Shown: in pieces, positions 38,974-53,268 of the stretch
How the letters are laid out: every line of letters begins with the position of its first letter
How positions within the stretch are numbered: position 1 is the first letter of the stretch
NCBI GenBank assembly: GCA_022749755.1
Contig: CM040441.1
Location: forward strand, 9,346,890 to 9,410,889
DNA: 64,000 nucleotides
Reading direction: 5' to 3'
Source of the DNA: Azadirachta indica
Taxonomy: Eukaryota; Streptophyta; Magnoliopsida; Sapindales; Meliaceae
Notes under the pieces: generated by a model
Database searches by the model: none
What the model was told of the DNA's origin: nothing
Seen by the model: the letters and a program-made list of their open reading frames with translations, nothing else
Program-made: the position numbers and the translations under genes

Positions 38974-41304
38974 TTTTGGTTTTGGGATTTCTCACTGTCT
39001 TTTTAGTGATAGCAGATTGTGTGGAGATGGGTTTGTGAGTGAGGAAATATATAGCCAAAGTTTGGAGAATTTAATAATATTGTTGACAAGTTGCATTGTT
39101 CGTTTGTGAGAAGGTTACAAGAACCTACTCGTAATTATTAAATTTATTTAGTTGGCGTTTACATGATTACATACGTTCTTGTCGTAGGATTTGATAACAT
39201 TTAAATTTGTTAGGAGACATTGATTTTTAAAAGAATTGGTTTCTGGAAAATCATCTAGACAAAAGGACTGATGAGAGTAAAAGGTATTGTCAGATATATA
39301 TTTTAGTTTTCATAATTTAAAATTATCCATTTATCGATCATTTAATATCAGTGACGTGCTTAAAATAAATCGTCATCGTATCGATAAATTTTAAATTTTT
39401 TAATGTACAAATGACTAATTTTGAGAAATAAATAACTGAATTAGAATTTCTAATACTTATTTTGAACACAACAAATTAAACAAATTGAAGTTTAAGTGGA
39501 TAATTTTAAAATTATTTAAACTAAAATATACATTAAACTATATTTTAAGAATTCAGTAATATTTTTTTATTAAATTATTCAGCAATGATATATAAGTCAA
39601 TAATTTTCGTCATGTTGTATCTTTAATTCCAATGCTAACTAATAAATTAAAAATGTTTCAATTATTATTGATAGATGAAATAAATTGTAGTATTAGACAT
39701 AATTACCTATTCTTTTTTGAGATTGAACTTAAATTTTCTAAGTTTTTCATTAATTATACGTGGTATACGAGTCTAACAACCATTCATATTTAGATAATGC
39801 CACTTGTCATATCTAATATTCTTGGAACTCGGTGTTATGCTGAGGATTTCCATTGTATCCCACTTGCCAAAAATTTTCTACTCTACCGACCTGATCCTTG
39901 TGAACATATCAAGATTAATTGATAGGCAATAAATAAACTATTGAAAAAAATCTCGACTCTACATACATGTGTTTGAAAACGTTTAAGAAATTAGATGAAT
40001 TTAGATTAGCAGAGAATCCTAACTTTTAATTATAACATAATCATACTGTGTCAAGGTGCACTATATAATATAAACAGTAGTTAAGTTGGATGGCATAACT
40101 GTTGCCTCTTATTTATAATACATTGGTTATTTAATTCAAGGTCAAAATTCTCTCTTAATATGAATTGAACAAGATTATATTTATCAACTTGATTTGAATA
40201 CACCAAGATTTTGTTTAAATATATACTCTTCCCAAAATAAATAAATGTACTCGAGTGATATTCAATAATTAATAAACAAAAAGAACAATCAATCTTAATA
40301 ATGCATAAATATTAATCAGGAACAACATTTTAGTCCCTAAATTTTGACTAAACAACAAATTCACACATAGTTTAATAAATTTTAACATTTTAATCCATTC
40401 ATCCTGGCAAAAATTCCTTGGCTTACCCTTAAAAATCTAATTCATTTGAAAATCGGGCAAGTTTGGGGTCTAAAAATTCAACCCATTTAAAAATTAGAGC
40501 AGTTTAGAGATTATATGTTCTACCCTGCCCTACCCTGCTTAATTTAAAAATCCTGTAGCAAAAGACTGTAGCTGCTCAAAAAATTAATCCACTTTAGCTA
40601 GTAGATCAACACTATAGCTGGCTCAAAAAACTTTATCTAATGTTGTAGCAAGACCTTGTAATTCAAGTTAGCTACTATGGCTTATTATAGTTGGTATTGT
40701 AGCGTACTATAGCTTAGTCAAACGGTATCAAATAGGAATAAGTTGGGCAAGTTAAAAATGGGGATGGGTTGGCCCCAGCCAGAAAAAATATGTCCCATTA
40801 CTATCCCTACTACTATTATGAAAGAGTTATAAGGTGTTAAAAATCAAGGACAAATATAGAAATTGACACTTAGAGTTTTTATTTTTGTTCGTCTTCTCCA
40901 AACAATAGCATAATATTTGCTCTAAAAAACCAAAATATAAAATTCAAGATTCTGCTTCGATCGAGAGTGCTCCAAAAGATGATTGAAGATGGTAATGTGT
41001 GGGTTTTGACCAACAATAACTCAACTCTCAATTGTGTTTAATGGTGAGACATCAGACTCGATTATTGCTAGTGAATCGATTATTTAGTGTGTAGTTGTTT
41101 TCATCTATTTTTGATGATTTCGATGGATTTTAATAGCAAAATTGCTTGAGTTTTGGTAGTCGGTGTTATACGAATCCATTTATAGTCTTGAATTTATGAA
41201 AATTGATTGAATTCGCTGCTAAGTTTTGTTGGATTTTGTAAATGATAGTTGGGTTTTGTTGCTATTGAATTTGCTGTTGGCTTTACTGTAATATGGGTGT
41301 TGAT
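38974..41304. other. Intergenic between BAHD copy 3 and the kinase blocks
   Basis: 38974 to about 39980 is the duplicated BAHD upstream flank (see 28681-29207 and 32550-32700). Beyond it the sequence is unique AT-rich DNA; 40330-40810 is somewhat richer in GC (CTACCCTGCCCTACCCTGCT) and may be part of an old element, but no ends were found. Confidence 0.5.
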
Positions 41305-41382
41305 GAAATTGCTTGAGTTGGTTTGCTAGTGAAATTGTTTGAGTTGGTTTGTTAGTGAAATTGCTTGTGTTGGTTTGTCGTG
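41305..41382. repeat. 26-bp tandem repeat, 3 units
   Basis: GAAATTGCTTGAGTTGGTTT-GCTAGT is repeated three times in a row with 1-3 differences per unit. Confidence 0.9.
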
Positions 41383-43630
41383 GGTTGCTCTATTGTAGCT
41401 TCTTCCTTTTTGTTATAATAGTAGGAACTATAATATTTAGAGAATAGCATTAAATAAATAAATAAATAAAGGATATTGACTGACTTGAAGTCGTGGAGGC
41501 CAGCGTAACATCTCGAATTCATTTAATTTCTAAGTCAAGCCAGCTTGTGTGTTTGTCCGTATGGGGTGTGTAGCCTTGAAGTGGGGTTAGGGTAATGTTT
41601 TTTTTTTTCTTTCTGTTGTTCTTGTGTTTTGTTTTGTAATGAATCCCGATGGACAAGGGAAATTTTTTATATTTTAATAAGAATATTTGCAAGAAATATT
41701 TGATATTTCCATACATAGTCACTTCGGTCCCTACCACCTCAAAACATAGCAAGTAGTTTCTTAATTTAACCTGTAGAAATTGGAGACCATCAACTTTAAT
41801 TTGATTACTAGAATTTTTGAAAGAGTATTTACAGTACTAAGCTTAATGTCTGAGAATAAATAACATTAGCTCTGGTCTTGGGGGGTGAGAGGTTTGTGCT
41901 TGCACGCATGCATATATATATATATATATATATTTGACAATTATATTAGATTAAAAAATTGAACTTTTTCATGTATGAACTGGCAACGACACCCTTATAT
42001 TGTAAGTCTTATTATATAAAACTGATCTCATATAAAATTCCCTTTCTAAACAGGAAAGAAGTTAATTTATTTGTCGAAGTTTAAATTAACATTTAATAGG
42101 GACTTGATTGCGAACAGCCAAACTTTAAGACCTCCTGGGTACGTAGACTTGTCAATTCAATTCTCCGTTTAGGGGGAAAAGTCAGATCAAAACGAAAATG
42201 ATAGATATAATTGCCTACATAACTCAGATAATATTGAATATTATTTTACTAAATTAAATAACTAACACTAAACATTTTAAAAAATATTTCTTAAATAAAG
42301 TGCTAAATGGGTTTACATTCGTGTTCACCAATAATAATAATATATTTGAAATATTTTTAATTTGTTTATAATACATTTGAAAAATAGATCATCAATAGTA
42401 ACTGCTACTAGAAAAATAAGTAAATGGCTCTAATTAAATTTAAGTCTTGAAGCTCTCTGACGTAGATTTTCGATTGCTATATGCTTATCTAAAACTTTGA
42501 CTGATCCAACTTTCTAAATCAAGCCAGCTTGTAAAATTTGTCTTGATTGCCGATGGCCAAGAAAATATATATGGTGATGGGTTATCAACTACTAGCCTTT
42601 CGCTCTACAGTTTTAGATAATATTGTTTCAATGAAAATATAAAAATCAATTAATTAATAAAAATTAAATAAATAATATTATATTAATTTATATCCCACAA
42701 TTTTGTTAAAAATAATAATCTCTGTGAATTCTATAAACATTTATGTTATGACACAAATATTTAATAATAATAAACTTACTAAGGTAACGGAGTGTGGATT
42801 ACTTCGTATATAAGATTTTTTTTTCTTTGTTTAGAGATGATTTTTTATAATAAGGATAATTTTGAGAAAATGAGTCATTTGCATTTCAATAAACGAAAGA
42901 AATATTAATTGCCTTCCTTATTTCGGGACTAATTTCTACTAGGTACCTCAAATATATCATTTGCTTTACTGTTAATTTTTATCGTTAATTACTAATTTTT
43001 AAGGCCAGGCCAAACTTCTTTTGATTGAAAAAGAGAAAAAAGGTAATCTGTACACTAGACTTGAAAGCTGAATTTCATTCGAGGATTCAAAACTTAATTA
43101 TTGATAAAATATTAGAATGATTGTTAAAATAATGCTGCAATTTCATGAATACGGAAGAGCAATTTTATAGGCTGCCAAGAAAAGGGAGGTTACAAGTAAT
43201 CCACGGTTATTTTGAAAACAACCAAAATTAACACATGAGTTGAGAGAAAATTTTAGCTAACTTAAACGTTTCACATCACTTATGCATTCATTTAATTAAA
43301 TTTTATCACACATATATTTAAATTAAATTTAATTAATTATAAAGATGACAATAATTAACAATTTCTTATATCTTTTTCAACCATTAAATTTATATTTTTT
43401 AATAGTTAAGATTAAATTTAGTTTACATATATATTTAATATAATTAATGCACATATAAGATATAATATCAACTATTTATTGAAAAAATATATAAATAGTA
43501 TAAAAAATTATATAAAATTAAATACATATATATGCTTGTATTTTTGACAACTAAATCAATGATAAAATAATATAAGAATCATATAAATTTAATAAGAATT
43601 TTAATCGGCAATATTATTATAAAAATGGAC
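41383..43630. other. Orphan LRR-kinase upstream block
   Basis: 41470-41660 holds one copy of the CATTTAATTTCTAAGTCAAG repeat family, also at 44710, 53269-53760 and 60270. 41690-42410 is collinear with 52245-52890 and 60410-61420, the DNA upstream of the kinase pseudogenes (TACAGTACTAAGCTTAATGT, TAGGGACTTGATTGC, GTAGACTTGTCAATTCAAT). No kinase body lies to its left, so the gene that belonged here has been lost. The remainder to 43630 is AT-rich with no gene. Confidence 0.65.
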
Positions 43631-44627
43631 GAATGACATCTGAACCCTCACTTTATTGGTTGAATGACATTTGCAACCCCTTTTTGTAAATAATTGTTAA
43701 ACAAGCCTTTTCTGTCAATTTTTCTGTTAAAATTAACTATCGACTTATGTTGATTGGTTCAATAACAAAAATACCCTTTTGACCCTTATTTGATTAATAT
43801 AATGACATAAATACCATTTTTTATAATTTTTAGTTGATTTTTTTAGTTAAATGAATTAGTTATATGAAGACAATTTAATTTCAATTAAAAATTAAATGTT
43901 TAATTTCTTTTCAATTCTATTTTTTAGTTTTATCTTAAAATTTTCACCTTTCTTTTTTTTTGGGGATTTTTGACTTTAAAGTTTATATACTTTTATTTAA
44001 TTTTTATTTTTCATTTTTTACCCTAATTTATAATTGAAACAACACTCATATATTAGCAAAAAATAATTATAAATTCAATAAGTGACAAAAAAGAAGTCAA
44101 ACAACATAAAAAATAATTAAAAATAGTGGTATTTGTTGACAAGAAATTGAATATATATAGAAAAATTTCACTTTAAACATAAATATCGTTATTTTTAATT
44201 ATTTTATATTGTTTAATTATTTTCCTTGTCACTTGGTGAATTTATGATTATTATTTTCTAATATGTAAGTGTTATTTCAATTACGGAAAAAATAAAAAGT
44301 TGAAAAAAGATGAAAACTTTAAAAAAAAAAAAAATAAAAAAAAAGATAGATGGAAACTTTAAATAAAAAAGAATTGAAAATAAATTAAATTTTTAATCTT
44401 TTAGTTGAAATAAAGCTGCTTTTATGCGACTAATTTATTTAACTAAAAAAATAATTAAAAATAATTAAAAAAAAATATTTATATTATTATATTGGTTAAA
44501 TAAAAGTGAAGGGGTATTTTTGTTATTGAAGTAATTAACATGAGTTAATAATTAATTTTAATAAAAAAATTAACAAAAAAAAATATATTTAATTATTATT
44601 TTTAAAGTGAGGATGTAAATATCATTC
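43631..44627. mobile_element. ~1.0-kb palindromic foldback element
   Basis: The whole stretch is an imperfect inverted repeat centred near 44130. The left arm has GAATGACATCTGAACCCTCA at its end, then GGTTCAATAACAAAAATACC (43764), TTTAGTTAAATGAATTAGTT (43843), ATTGAAACAACACTCATATA (44033) and CAATAAGTGACAAAAAAGAA. The right arm shows the inverse of each in reverse order (for example GGGGTATTTTTGTTATTGAA at 44510, AACTAATTTATTTAACTAAA at 44428, TTCACTTGG..TGTCAC-type near 44230). The arms are about 480 bp, diverged and AT-rich, with almost no spacer. No coding frame is present. This fits a foldback or MULE-like non-autonomous element; target duplications were not resolved. Confidence 0.75.
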
Positions 44628-47600
44628 TGATAATAAAGTAAAGATCAACATATGTGCTCTAAAAATTAAAGGGTATTGAAGTAGAGGAGGCCTCTAAAGT
44701 CAAGCCAGCTTAGCATCTTAGACTTCATTTAATTTCCAAGTCAAGACTGCTTGTACGTTTGTGCGCATGGAGTAGTCTAGATGTGGAGTGGGGGTAGGGT
44801 AATGATTTTTCTTATTGAATTCCGATGGACATTGGTTAACTTAAAATTGTGGAGCCCTTTAAAGTCAACTATACCCTTACATTGGAAGTCTTATTATACA
44901 AAACTAATCTACCAATTCAACAAAGGCTGGTTTTGTGTGGGGATTATGTATTAATCCAGTGGCATGATATATTATTTTTTAAAAAAATATAAAATTAATG
45001 TAATTTAAAAATAAATAATTTAATTAATATTACATTTATATGATAGTACTGTTATATTAATTTGTATCTCATAATTTATGAAGAATTTGTCTAAGTTAAT
45101 TAAGATTATAAACGTTATATATGGACTAACATAAATATTTAATAACAATAACTGAATAAAATGTAAGAATAATATGGTCGACTAGGGAAAGAAATGAATC
45201 TTTTCCATTTTAATAAACCGGAAATTTATCAATTATTTTTCTTCTTTTTGGGCTAATTGCTGACTATTTCAAATATGCTATTTATTTTTTCTTTTTGCTA
45301 AGTATTAATTTTTTAGTTCTGACATGATTTATTTTAAATAAAAAAAATGTAATCTGATTTTTTTTTCACCTATTTGTAAATGGATCTATTCAGTTTTAGA
45401 TTGAGTCATAAAACTTCTAATTTTGCTAATTTAATAAATAACACCTAATAATAATGCACAAGCCTGTTCTTAACGATGATTATGATTATCAATTTCAACT
45501 ATTTTCTTTTTGGGCTAATTGCTGACTATTTCAAATATGTTATTTATTTATTTTTTCTTTTTGCTAACTATCCATCTTAATTTTAGTTCTGACCCGATTT
45601 ATTTTATTTAAAAAAAAAGGCATTTTGCCAACTAGACTTGATAGCTAAAATTCCGAGTTCGAGGATTCAAACCTTAACTATTAGTAAAATGGATTAGCAT
45701 GAGTTTATACAATAGATTTATTTTATGCGAGCATATAATAACACGATGGGATAGCAGAAGTGGAAATAAAATAAGCTCTGAGGAAGGCCTTGGAGAGGTG
45801 TGTTTCTAAAAGAGAAGGAATAATTACAAAAGAAATTAAGCTCAAAAGCAAAGACAAAAAATCAAATAAATTACATTCGCCAATCAATAATGAATTTGTG
45901 CAATTTTTAATTTGCTTGTTACACATTTAGTCAACAGATAAATACAATGATGCTATTAATAATAACTGATGCTGGATAAATAAACGAATAGCTCTGGTTT
46001 AATTCAATCGTGGAGCCCTTTGATGTAGACTTAAATAACTTTCTAAGTCAAGCTACTTGCAAAATGGGGTGGTCATTCCTGGGATGTGTTTCTGTCTTCT
46101 CAGTTTTGTTTTGATTTGATTCGATTCCCGATGGATATATGAGGAAATTTATATGGTGGTGGGTTAGCAACTATTGGCCATTCGCTCTACCAATACAGAT
46201 AATATTATTTCAATAAATGTATTAAATCAATCAATTAACGAAAATAAATAATTTTGATGTATAATAGGTTTATATAATAATATTATATCAATTTACATCT
46301 CCTAATCTGTATAAAAATTTTTATTTTTGTGAATTAAAACTATGAACATTATATTTATGCTGGTTATAAGAAAAATATTTGATAACAATAAACTTATTAT
46401 TAGATAATAGGGTAGATTAGTTTTTACATAAGATTTTTTTCTTTGGGGATAATCTTATAGTATGGATAATTTTTTGAGAAAATAAGATATTTATATTTCA
46501 ATAAACGGGAAAAATAACAATTCCTTTTAAGTTTTTAGAGTGGACCAAACTTTCTTTTGATTGAAATAGACGAAAAAAAGAGGTAATATATACACTAGAA
46601 TTTAACCCTTAAGGATTCAAATTAACTTTACTTATTAATAAAATAAATTAAAACGAGTGACTAATATATCATAATTGGTGTACATATAGTTTTTAATGAA
46701 TAAATAATGTGAAATTTATCAGATAAATATGTTTTATATAATGGTAGTATTTATTACTCTAGTTTTAGAAATCGTAGTGTGGGGGATATCATTACATGAT
46801 GGTAATATTTGTTATAGTAGTATTACGAGATATACAGTGTAAATCAGGTGACAAAACATGGACTATAATAGACAATAGTCTTTTAACGTGTTATCTAGTT
46901 TAGAGCTGTGGAATAAATTCAGATTATAATAATAATAATAATAATAATAATAAATTAATTGGTTGATGTGCATGACAAAAATTTGATTTTGCAAGTATCG
47001 AACTTATAGTTTCCAAGTTTTTGAGGTCAATAAAGCTTTCTTTTTGTCTCATAATTCTTTGTGTATCTATTAAAGCTGTAAATCTGAATGTGAGAATTTG
47101 TAAATGATTTTATAGATGAATGATTACAGGAGAGTCATGGATGCAGGAAGAAGGTAAAGATGTGAGAATTTGTAGCTTACAAACTGAAACATTTAAACGG
47201 CATTTTCAAAGAGATTATTGTTTAATTATATATACCCAATTTGGATTTAGTGTAATCAATTTTTAATAGCTAAATAATCGGATTTTCTGTAACCAACTTT
47301 AATTAATAGCTAACCAATAATTTATTTTCAATGAATGTTTTGTATTTATTTGCTTATAAATTTTTTATATTTATATCTTATATGTTGAGTTGATAAATTT
47401 TATAGATTCAAATTTGCTTACTTTTAAGGTCTAGGCTTATATGTCCACCGTTACAATAACTTACATATTTTTGTCATACTGGCAAAAACTTCAAAGATAC
47501 AACGTCTGAATAAATTATAAAAATAATAAAATTGCACAAAATATTGTGAATAATAAATTGTTTATTGGAGAATAACTTTTTGGTTTGTTTTACACATTAA

Positions 47601-48741
47601 TTCGACTGCAGAGCCGAGCTCCAGGCTCGCCCAGTGAATGGCAGAACCACAGGCCCAAGCAAAAACTACCATTGTTGTTTGCTGACTACAATATTGTTTT
47701 TATTTAGCAATTCTTCTATAAATTATAGTGCGAGAACTGAATATTTCACAACTGCAAACAACAATTTGGATGAATAATTTATTGTGATATTTTATTTAAG
47801 ATAATTATCAATTGTGTAACAAACGTGTCCTACATACTTTATTTAATGGAACTCGAACATATAATAAAATTTAGATTCACAACATACGCAATCTGATTTT
47901 TTTTTTTAACCCATATCTACATGGATCTATTCAGTTTTAGATTGAGTCAAATACCTTCTAATAATGCTAATTTAATAAAGAACACCTAATAACAATGCAC
48001 AGGCTTGTTCTTAATGATGATTATGATTATTAATTACATATATAATACTGATCACAGAAACGAGAGTTTTGACGATATTAGATTAAAAAAATTATTTAAA
48101 TAACAAGTGAAGTCGATATGACGTTTAGAGAACACAGAATTTCTTGCAAATGATTGTGATAAAAATTAATAAGATCTCTGAATGAATTTGGGTTGTCTTA
48201 CAAATTTCGTTACAGTGCCAAACTCCAAGCGAGCTCAAGGCACAGGCAGAGCTAAAGGCCCAATAACAAATTTGATTATAACGTGGTTCGAGGCATAATT
48301 ATATATTTTTTTTTGTTAATTTATGTAATAAATATTGACGATCACAAGCCACTGATGAATATAGGTTAAATTAACTAGTAGACTGACAGGTCAATTGCAA
48401 TTACGACGACCCTTGAAAATAAATGAATAAAAACATATGCGATTTCTATGTTGAATAAGCAAATGATGTTTAAATTTGTAATTTCTAGTTTGCTCCTTCC
48501 GTTTTAATGATCTATGTATTGAGGATGAGGTTAGGAACTTATTAATTAAAACTAAGCAAAAGGTATCAGTAAATATTCTGGAGAAAATATTGAAAAATAT
48601 TAAATAAAAATGAAACCGAGAATGGTAAAGAAATTCAATTTGCCATTTTTAATAAATTCGAGAATGAAAATAAGACTTTTTAACATTGCAATTAATAGTT
48701 GAAAAAGAATTTACATTATAAATGAAAAAGACATAGCAAAT
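44628..48741. other. Duplicated kinase-spacer DNA
   Basis: No gene is seen. 45690-45800 matches 53765-53880 (TTATACAATAGATTTATTTTA, GAGGAAGGCCTTGGA). 46010-46400 matches 53880-54110. 47090-47520 matches 54200-54600, and 47580-48030 matches 54650-55000. 48364-48720 is the kinase 3' flank. An AAT microsatellite lies at about 46927-46952. The block order equals that 5' of 55400, so the whole spacer was tandemly duplicated. Confidence 0.65.
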
Positions 48742-51700
48742 TTACATGTATAATAGTTGACTGACTTCTTGCATAGTAGGCCCACATTCTGGTCCTTTAT
48801 CAATGCATAGAAAGGCAACTTCCATTATTGACATCAGTTTGCCTAAAATGTCGAGCGATGGGTGTGTACGATGAGTGTCCAACATCTCGTCAAGTATTAT
48901 GTTCATGGTGGAAGATGAATTTGAATAAAGAAAATCTCCTGGATTCTTTCCCTTGATTACTTCCAATGCCAACACTCCAAAAGTGTAGGTATTGCTTTGT
49001 TCGGTTACCTTTATTGTGTAAGCAAGTTCTGCAAGTTGAAAGATGAACATGATAATGAATGTTTTGTGAAGACGTTACAGTAAAAATGTCACAGTGAGTA
49101 AATAACGCATACCTCGTGCAACATATCCATAGGTAACAGCAAGTTTAGTCAAATTAGAGGAGTCTTGATTAAGAAATTTGAAAGTTCAAAATATGAAACA
49201 TGAACCACATATTCCACATCCAATAATACATTATTGCTTGATATATCTCAGTGGACAATTAGTATGGTGCAAGTAAGACAAGGCATCAGCTGCACATTTA
49301 TTACACTCGTTCTTATTTTCCAACCAAATTCAATTAATGTTGCATCATTGCTCAAGATTGTGGCTAAGCTTCATTTTTGTGGCCAAGCTTCATTGTTCAA
49401 GATATTCATGAACTAGAAAAGAGACTTGGGGATGTGAACAAAAACCATGAAACATCACAATATTTCAATGTCAAATCTCTGTCAAAGCCTTAATTTCATT
49501 CAAAAATTCTTGTTGATCTGCAATCTCATTCGGAAGTGGTGAGTGAAATTTCTTAACCGATTATGATATCTCCACATGGTAGCTTTGCCTTGTAAACACT
49601 TGTCCAATCTTTCCGATGCAATACTCACTGTTAAAATCATTTATGGTTGTAACAATTTTCTTGTACATGATTTTCTATTCAAAAGTCAATATCGATCACA
49701 ATCCTAGGTTATTTCTGTAATTACCTTTTTGTTCTTTTTAGCACTTTTGCCTTGTTTTGAAAAAGAATACTACAATTACTACAATTGAAACACAAATTGC
49801 TCCTAAAACAAAAAAGACAATTAAAAGCGTTTTTTTCTTGAGAATTGATGCAAGATTGTAGTCCTTTAAAATTACCACACAACCCTTTGTTGCCTTGTAA
49901 TGCTTCCATCGAAGCATCTCAAAATGCTTTGCTATTAGGAATAAAACCTTATAAGTTATTATAGGATATGTCAATCCTTAATAGGCTATGCATTCTTTTA
50001 AAGCTTCTTGGAATTAAACCAGAGAAGTTGTTATGGCAAAGATTCAAATTCTATAGACTCTCTAAATTGTATATTTGAGGCAGTATCTCTCCTATCAAAA
50101 AATTATGACTCAAATCTAACTTTAAAAGATGAACCAACTTCTCCAACTTAATGGGAATTTCTTGGGCAAACTGATTGTTACAGAAGTTCAAGTAGTACAA
50201 TTTTGACAAATAGCCTAAACTTTATAGAATCGAGTCTCTCAATATATTTGTAGACAAGTCAGGTATTCAAGTTTGGTGAGAAGGCCAAGTGCTCGAGGTA
50301 GATGCCTAGGAAGTTGATTTTCTCTAAAAATGAGCTTGTTTAGAGAAGATAACTTTCTGCATTCTACTAAAATTTTTTGTACTATATGATTTGAAGAAAG
50401 ATTAAGTACATGTAGTAGATGAATTTCAAATCTTAGATGTTATGCTTCAAGTGATATTATTGATTGAAGCATTTAAAGTCTCTAATCTTGGAAAATTTTC
50501 CCAAACAGAATAAATTGCACCAAAAACATTGTTACTGAAATATAGGAAATTCAAATTTGAATACATGCCAAAATCTTCAGAAATGTTTCCAATCAAATGG
50601 TTTTGTTGTAGACGTAATCTGATTAGGCTTCTGCAATTTCTTAAATCTTCAGGGATTCAACCAACAAAATGGTTATTACCAATAGTAAAGCACTTTGGTG
50701 TTCCACTTCGGCAAATATTATTAGGCAAATAACTAGTAAACTTCTTATTACCTAATCTAAGGAAACCCCACAAAAGCTTTCCTATTTGTAAAGGAATGGA
50801 ACTAGAAACTAGATTATTAATGAGGTGTAGAGCTCTCAAGTTGCTCAAATTACCAATAATTGAAGGAATAGAACCTGTAAACTTGTTCTGGGTTAAATCT
50901 AAATCTTCAAGAAATTTTAAGTTCTCTATTTCGTCAGGAATAGTACCACTAAGTTGATTATTGCTCAATTCTAAATCAATAGAGGACTTTAAATATCCTA
51001 TTTTATCATGAATAAAACCAGTAAGTTTATTGTGATAAAGGTATAAAACCAGTAAGTTTATTGTGATAAAGGTATAAAGTTCTTAAATTATTCAGATTAT
51101 CAATTGAATGAGGAATGACACGACTGACGATTTTCACTTAATTTTAAATCTAAAAGAGACTTTAAGTTACCCATTAATAAAGGTATGGACCAAAAAGTGA
51201 ATTTTTATAAAGATCCAAGGTAGTCAAGTTATTTAAGTTATCTAAAAAAGGAGGGATTGTACCTCTGAGTTGATTATTGCTCAATTCCAAATTAAAAGGG
51301 ACTTTAAAGATCCTATTTCGTCATAATAAAACCCGTAAGGTCATTGTGAGAAAGGTCTAAAGTCCCTAAAATACTCAAATTATCAATTGAACGAGGAATG
51401 GCATCACTAAAATGATTTTCACCCAAATCTAAATTTGAAAGAGATTTTAAGTTACCTATAAATGGAGGTATGGAATCAAAAAGTGAATTTTTATAAAGAT
51501 ACAGGGTAGCTAAGTTACTTAATTAAGTTACCAAACAAGGAGGGATTGTACTAATGAGTTAATTATTGTTTAGTTTCAAATCAACAAAGGACTTTAAAGA
51601 TCCTATTTCTTCAAGAAGAAAACTAGTAACCTCATCGTGATGAAGGTATAAAGTCCCTAAATTACTTATATTACCAATAAACGAGGAATAATGCCAACAA

Positions 51701-52230
51701 GAGAGTTTGTTCCTAATGCTAGCCCAGAGACTTCTAATTTCCTACCTCTCGCAGAATTGAGCTATATAATTGATTATCATAAATGTAAAGTTAGAAAAGT
51801 TAACTGGGCAATTTCTAGCGATATTTTCCAGACAATTGATTGGTTGATAAATCAAGGTATTTGAGTTTCATAAGACTACTTATTTAAGGTGAACTGATAC
51901 CAAAGAATCCATTGCTGCTGCTATTAAGATACACAAGATGAGAAAATGATGAGAATGAGAAGTTTTGAAGTGTACTTTTAAAACCTGCGCTTGTAGGTTT
52001 ATAGCGATGACTCTTCCAACTTGATTGCAATAAATTCCAAACCAATAACAGGTGCTGATTTTGGTGGAATTAATAGCGGGATGAAGAGTCCATGAGCACT
52101 GAAGAGAATGGTTTTGGTTTTGGTCAAAGCTTGTTTTCTATTTGAGAAAGGCATTTTCTTCTTTAGCAGAATTAGAAGAAACATGAAGTAAAAAATTCAA
52201 CGAGGGAAATAGGATTTGAGAAACAAAAGA
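48742..52230 (-). pseudogene. LRR receptor-like kinase pseudogene, MIK2-like, heavily decayed
   Basis: From 3' to 5' it keeps a kinase end (49030-48742, IKVTEQSNTYTFGVLALEVI.. CIDKGPECGPTMQEV), a kinase core (about 49650-49110), a membrane segment (about 49840-49760, CVSIVVIVVFFF), LRRs (about 51970-49990) and an LRRNT-like start (ENAFLK, then HPAINSTKIS). The lesions are many. The catalytic HRD Arg codon is TGA (49250-49248), DFG reads YFE (49193-49185), and the Trp of LKWK is TAG (52140-52138). A 31-bp tandem duplication at 51012-51073 shifts the frame, and further shifts cut the LRRs. The kinase intron position is shared with the next copy. It cannot give a receptor. Confidence 0.9.
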
Positions 52231-53268
52231 GAATGCTATTAGATTAACATAGTCACTTAGGTGCCTACCATGTACCACTTCAGAACATATATAGCAAAGA
52301 GTTTCTTAATTTAACCTATCTAATTGTCCAGCATTAACTTGAATTTGCTTTATAGAATTTTGAAAAGAGTATTCACAGTACTAGGCTTAACGTTTGAGAA
52401 TAAATAATATTAGCTCTGGTCTTTTGCGATGTGTCGTGTGTGTAAAGTATTGTACTTTTTCATGTATGAACTAACAACTATACACTTACATTGTAAGTCT
52501 TATTATACAAAATTGATCTCACACCAAATTTCCTTTTTAAACTAGAAAGAAGTTGATTTATTTGTCAAAGTTTAAATTAACATTTAATAGGGACTTGATT
52601 GCAAATAGCCAAACTTCAAGAACTCTAACGTACGTAGACCTTTTAATTCAATTCTCCGCTGCTAGGCGAAAGGTATGTTCAAAAAGAAAATGATAGATAT
52701 AATTGCCTATATAATTCACATAATATTATATACTGTTTTATTAAGTTAAAAAACTTACACTAAACATTTTACAAAATGTTTTTTAAATCAAATGGTAAAT
52801 AGTGTTATATTCACGATTCACCAATGACAGTAATAATTAATTTGAATAAATTTTAGTTTTTTTATAATACATTTGTTTAACAATAGATAAGGGAGCATGT
52901 CCAATACTCCTAATTATCTAATCACTCCCCTAATTTTTTTTAATACCTTATCACCTATTGATTTATAGTTCTTCAATGATTGAGATTAAATCTAATTCAT
53001 ATATATAATTAATATATGATTAATATATATATATATATACGAGATATAATCTCAATTATTTCAAAAAGAATATATAAATAATACAAAAATTTATATAAAG
53101 TTAACTGCATGTATATGCCTGTTTTTTTCACTAACTAAATTAATGATTAAAATAATATAAAAAAATTATATAAACTTAATAAGAATTTTTATTTATAATA
53201 TTACCATAAATAAAAAAGAACATTGATTAACTTGAAGTCGATTAGGCCTCTAAAGTCAAGCCGGCTTA
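52231..53268. other. Upstream block of the kinase pseudogene
   Basis: 52245-52890 is collinear with 41690-42410 and 60410-61420. 52880-52990 has a possible MITE start (AGGGAGCATGTCCAATACTCC). No gene is seen. Confidence 0.6.

Noticed and set aside
41519..41752. Minus-strand 77-codon frame
   Set aside because: It lies in the repeat unit shared by all kinase-upstream blocks, and the frame is not kept in the other copies.
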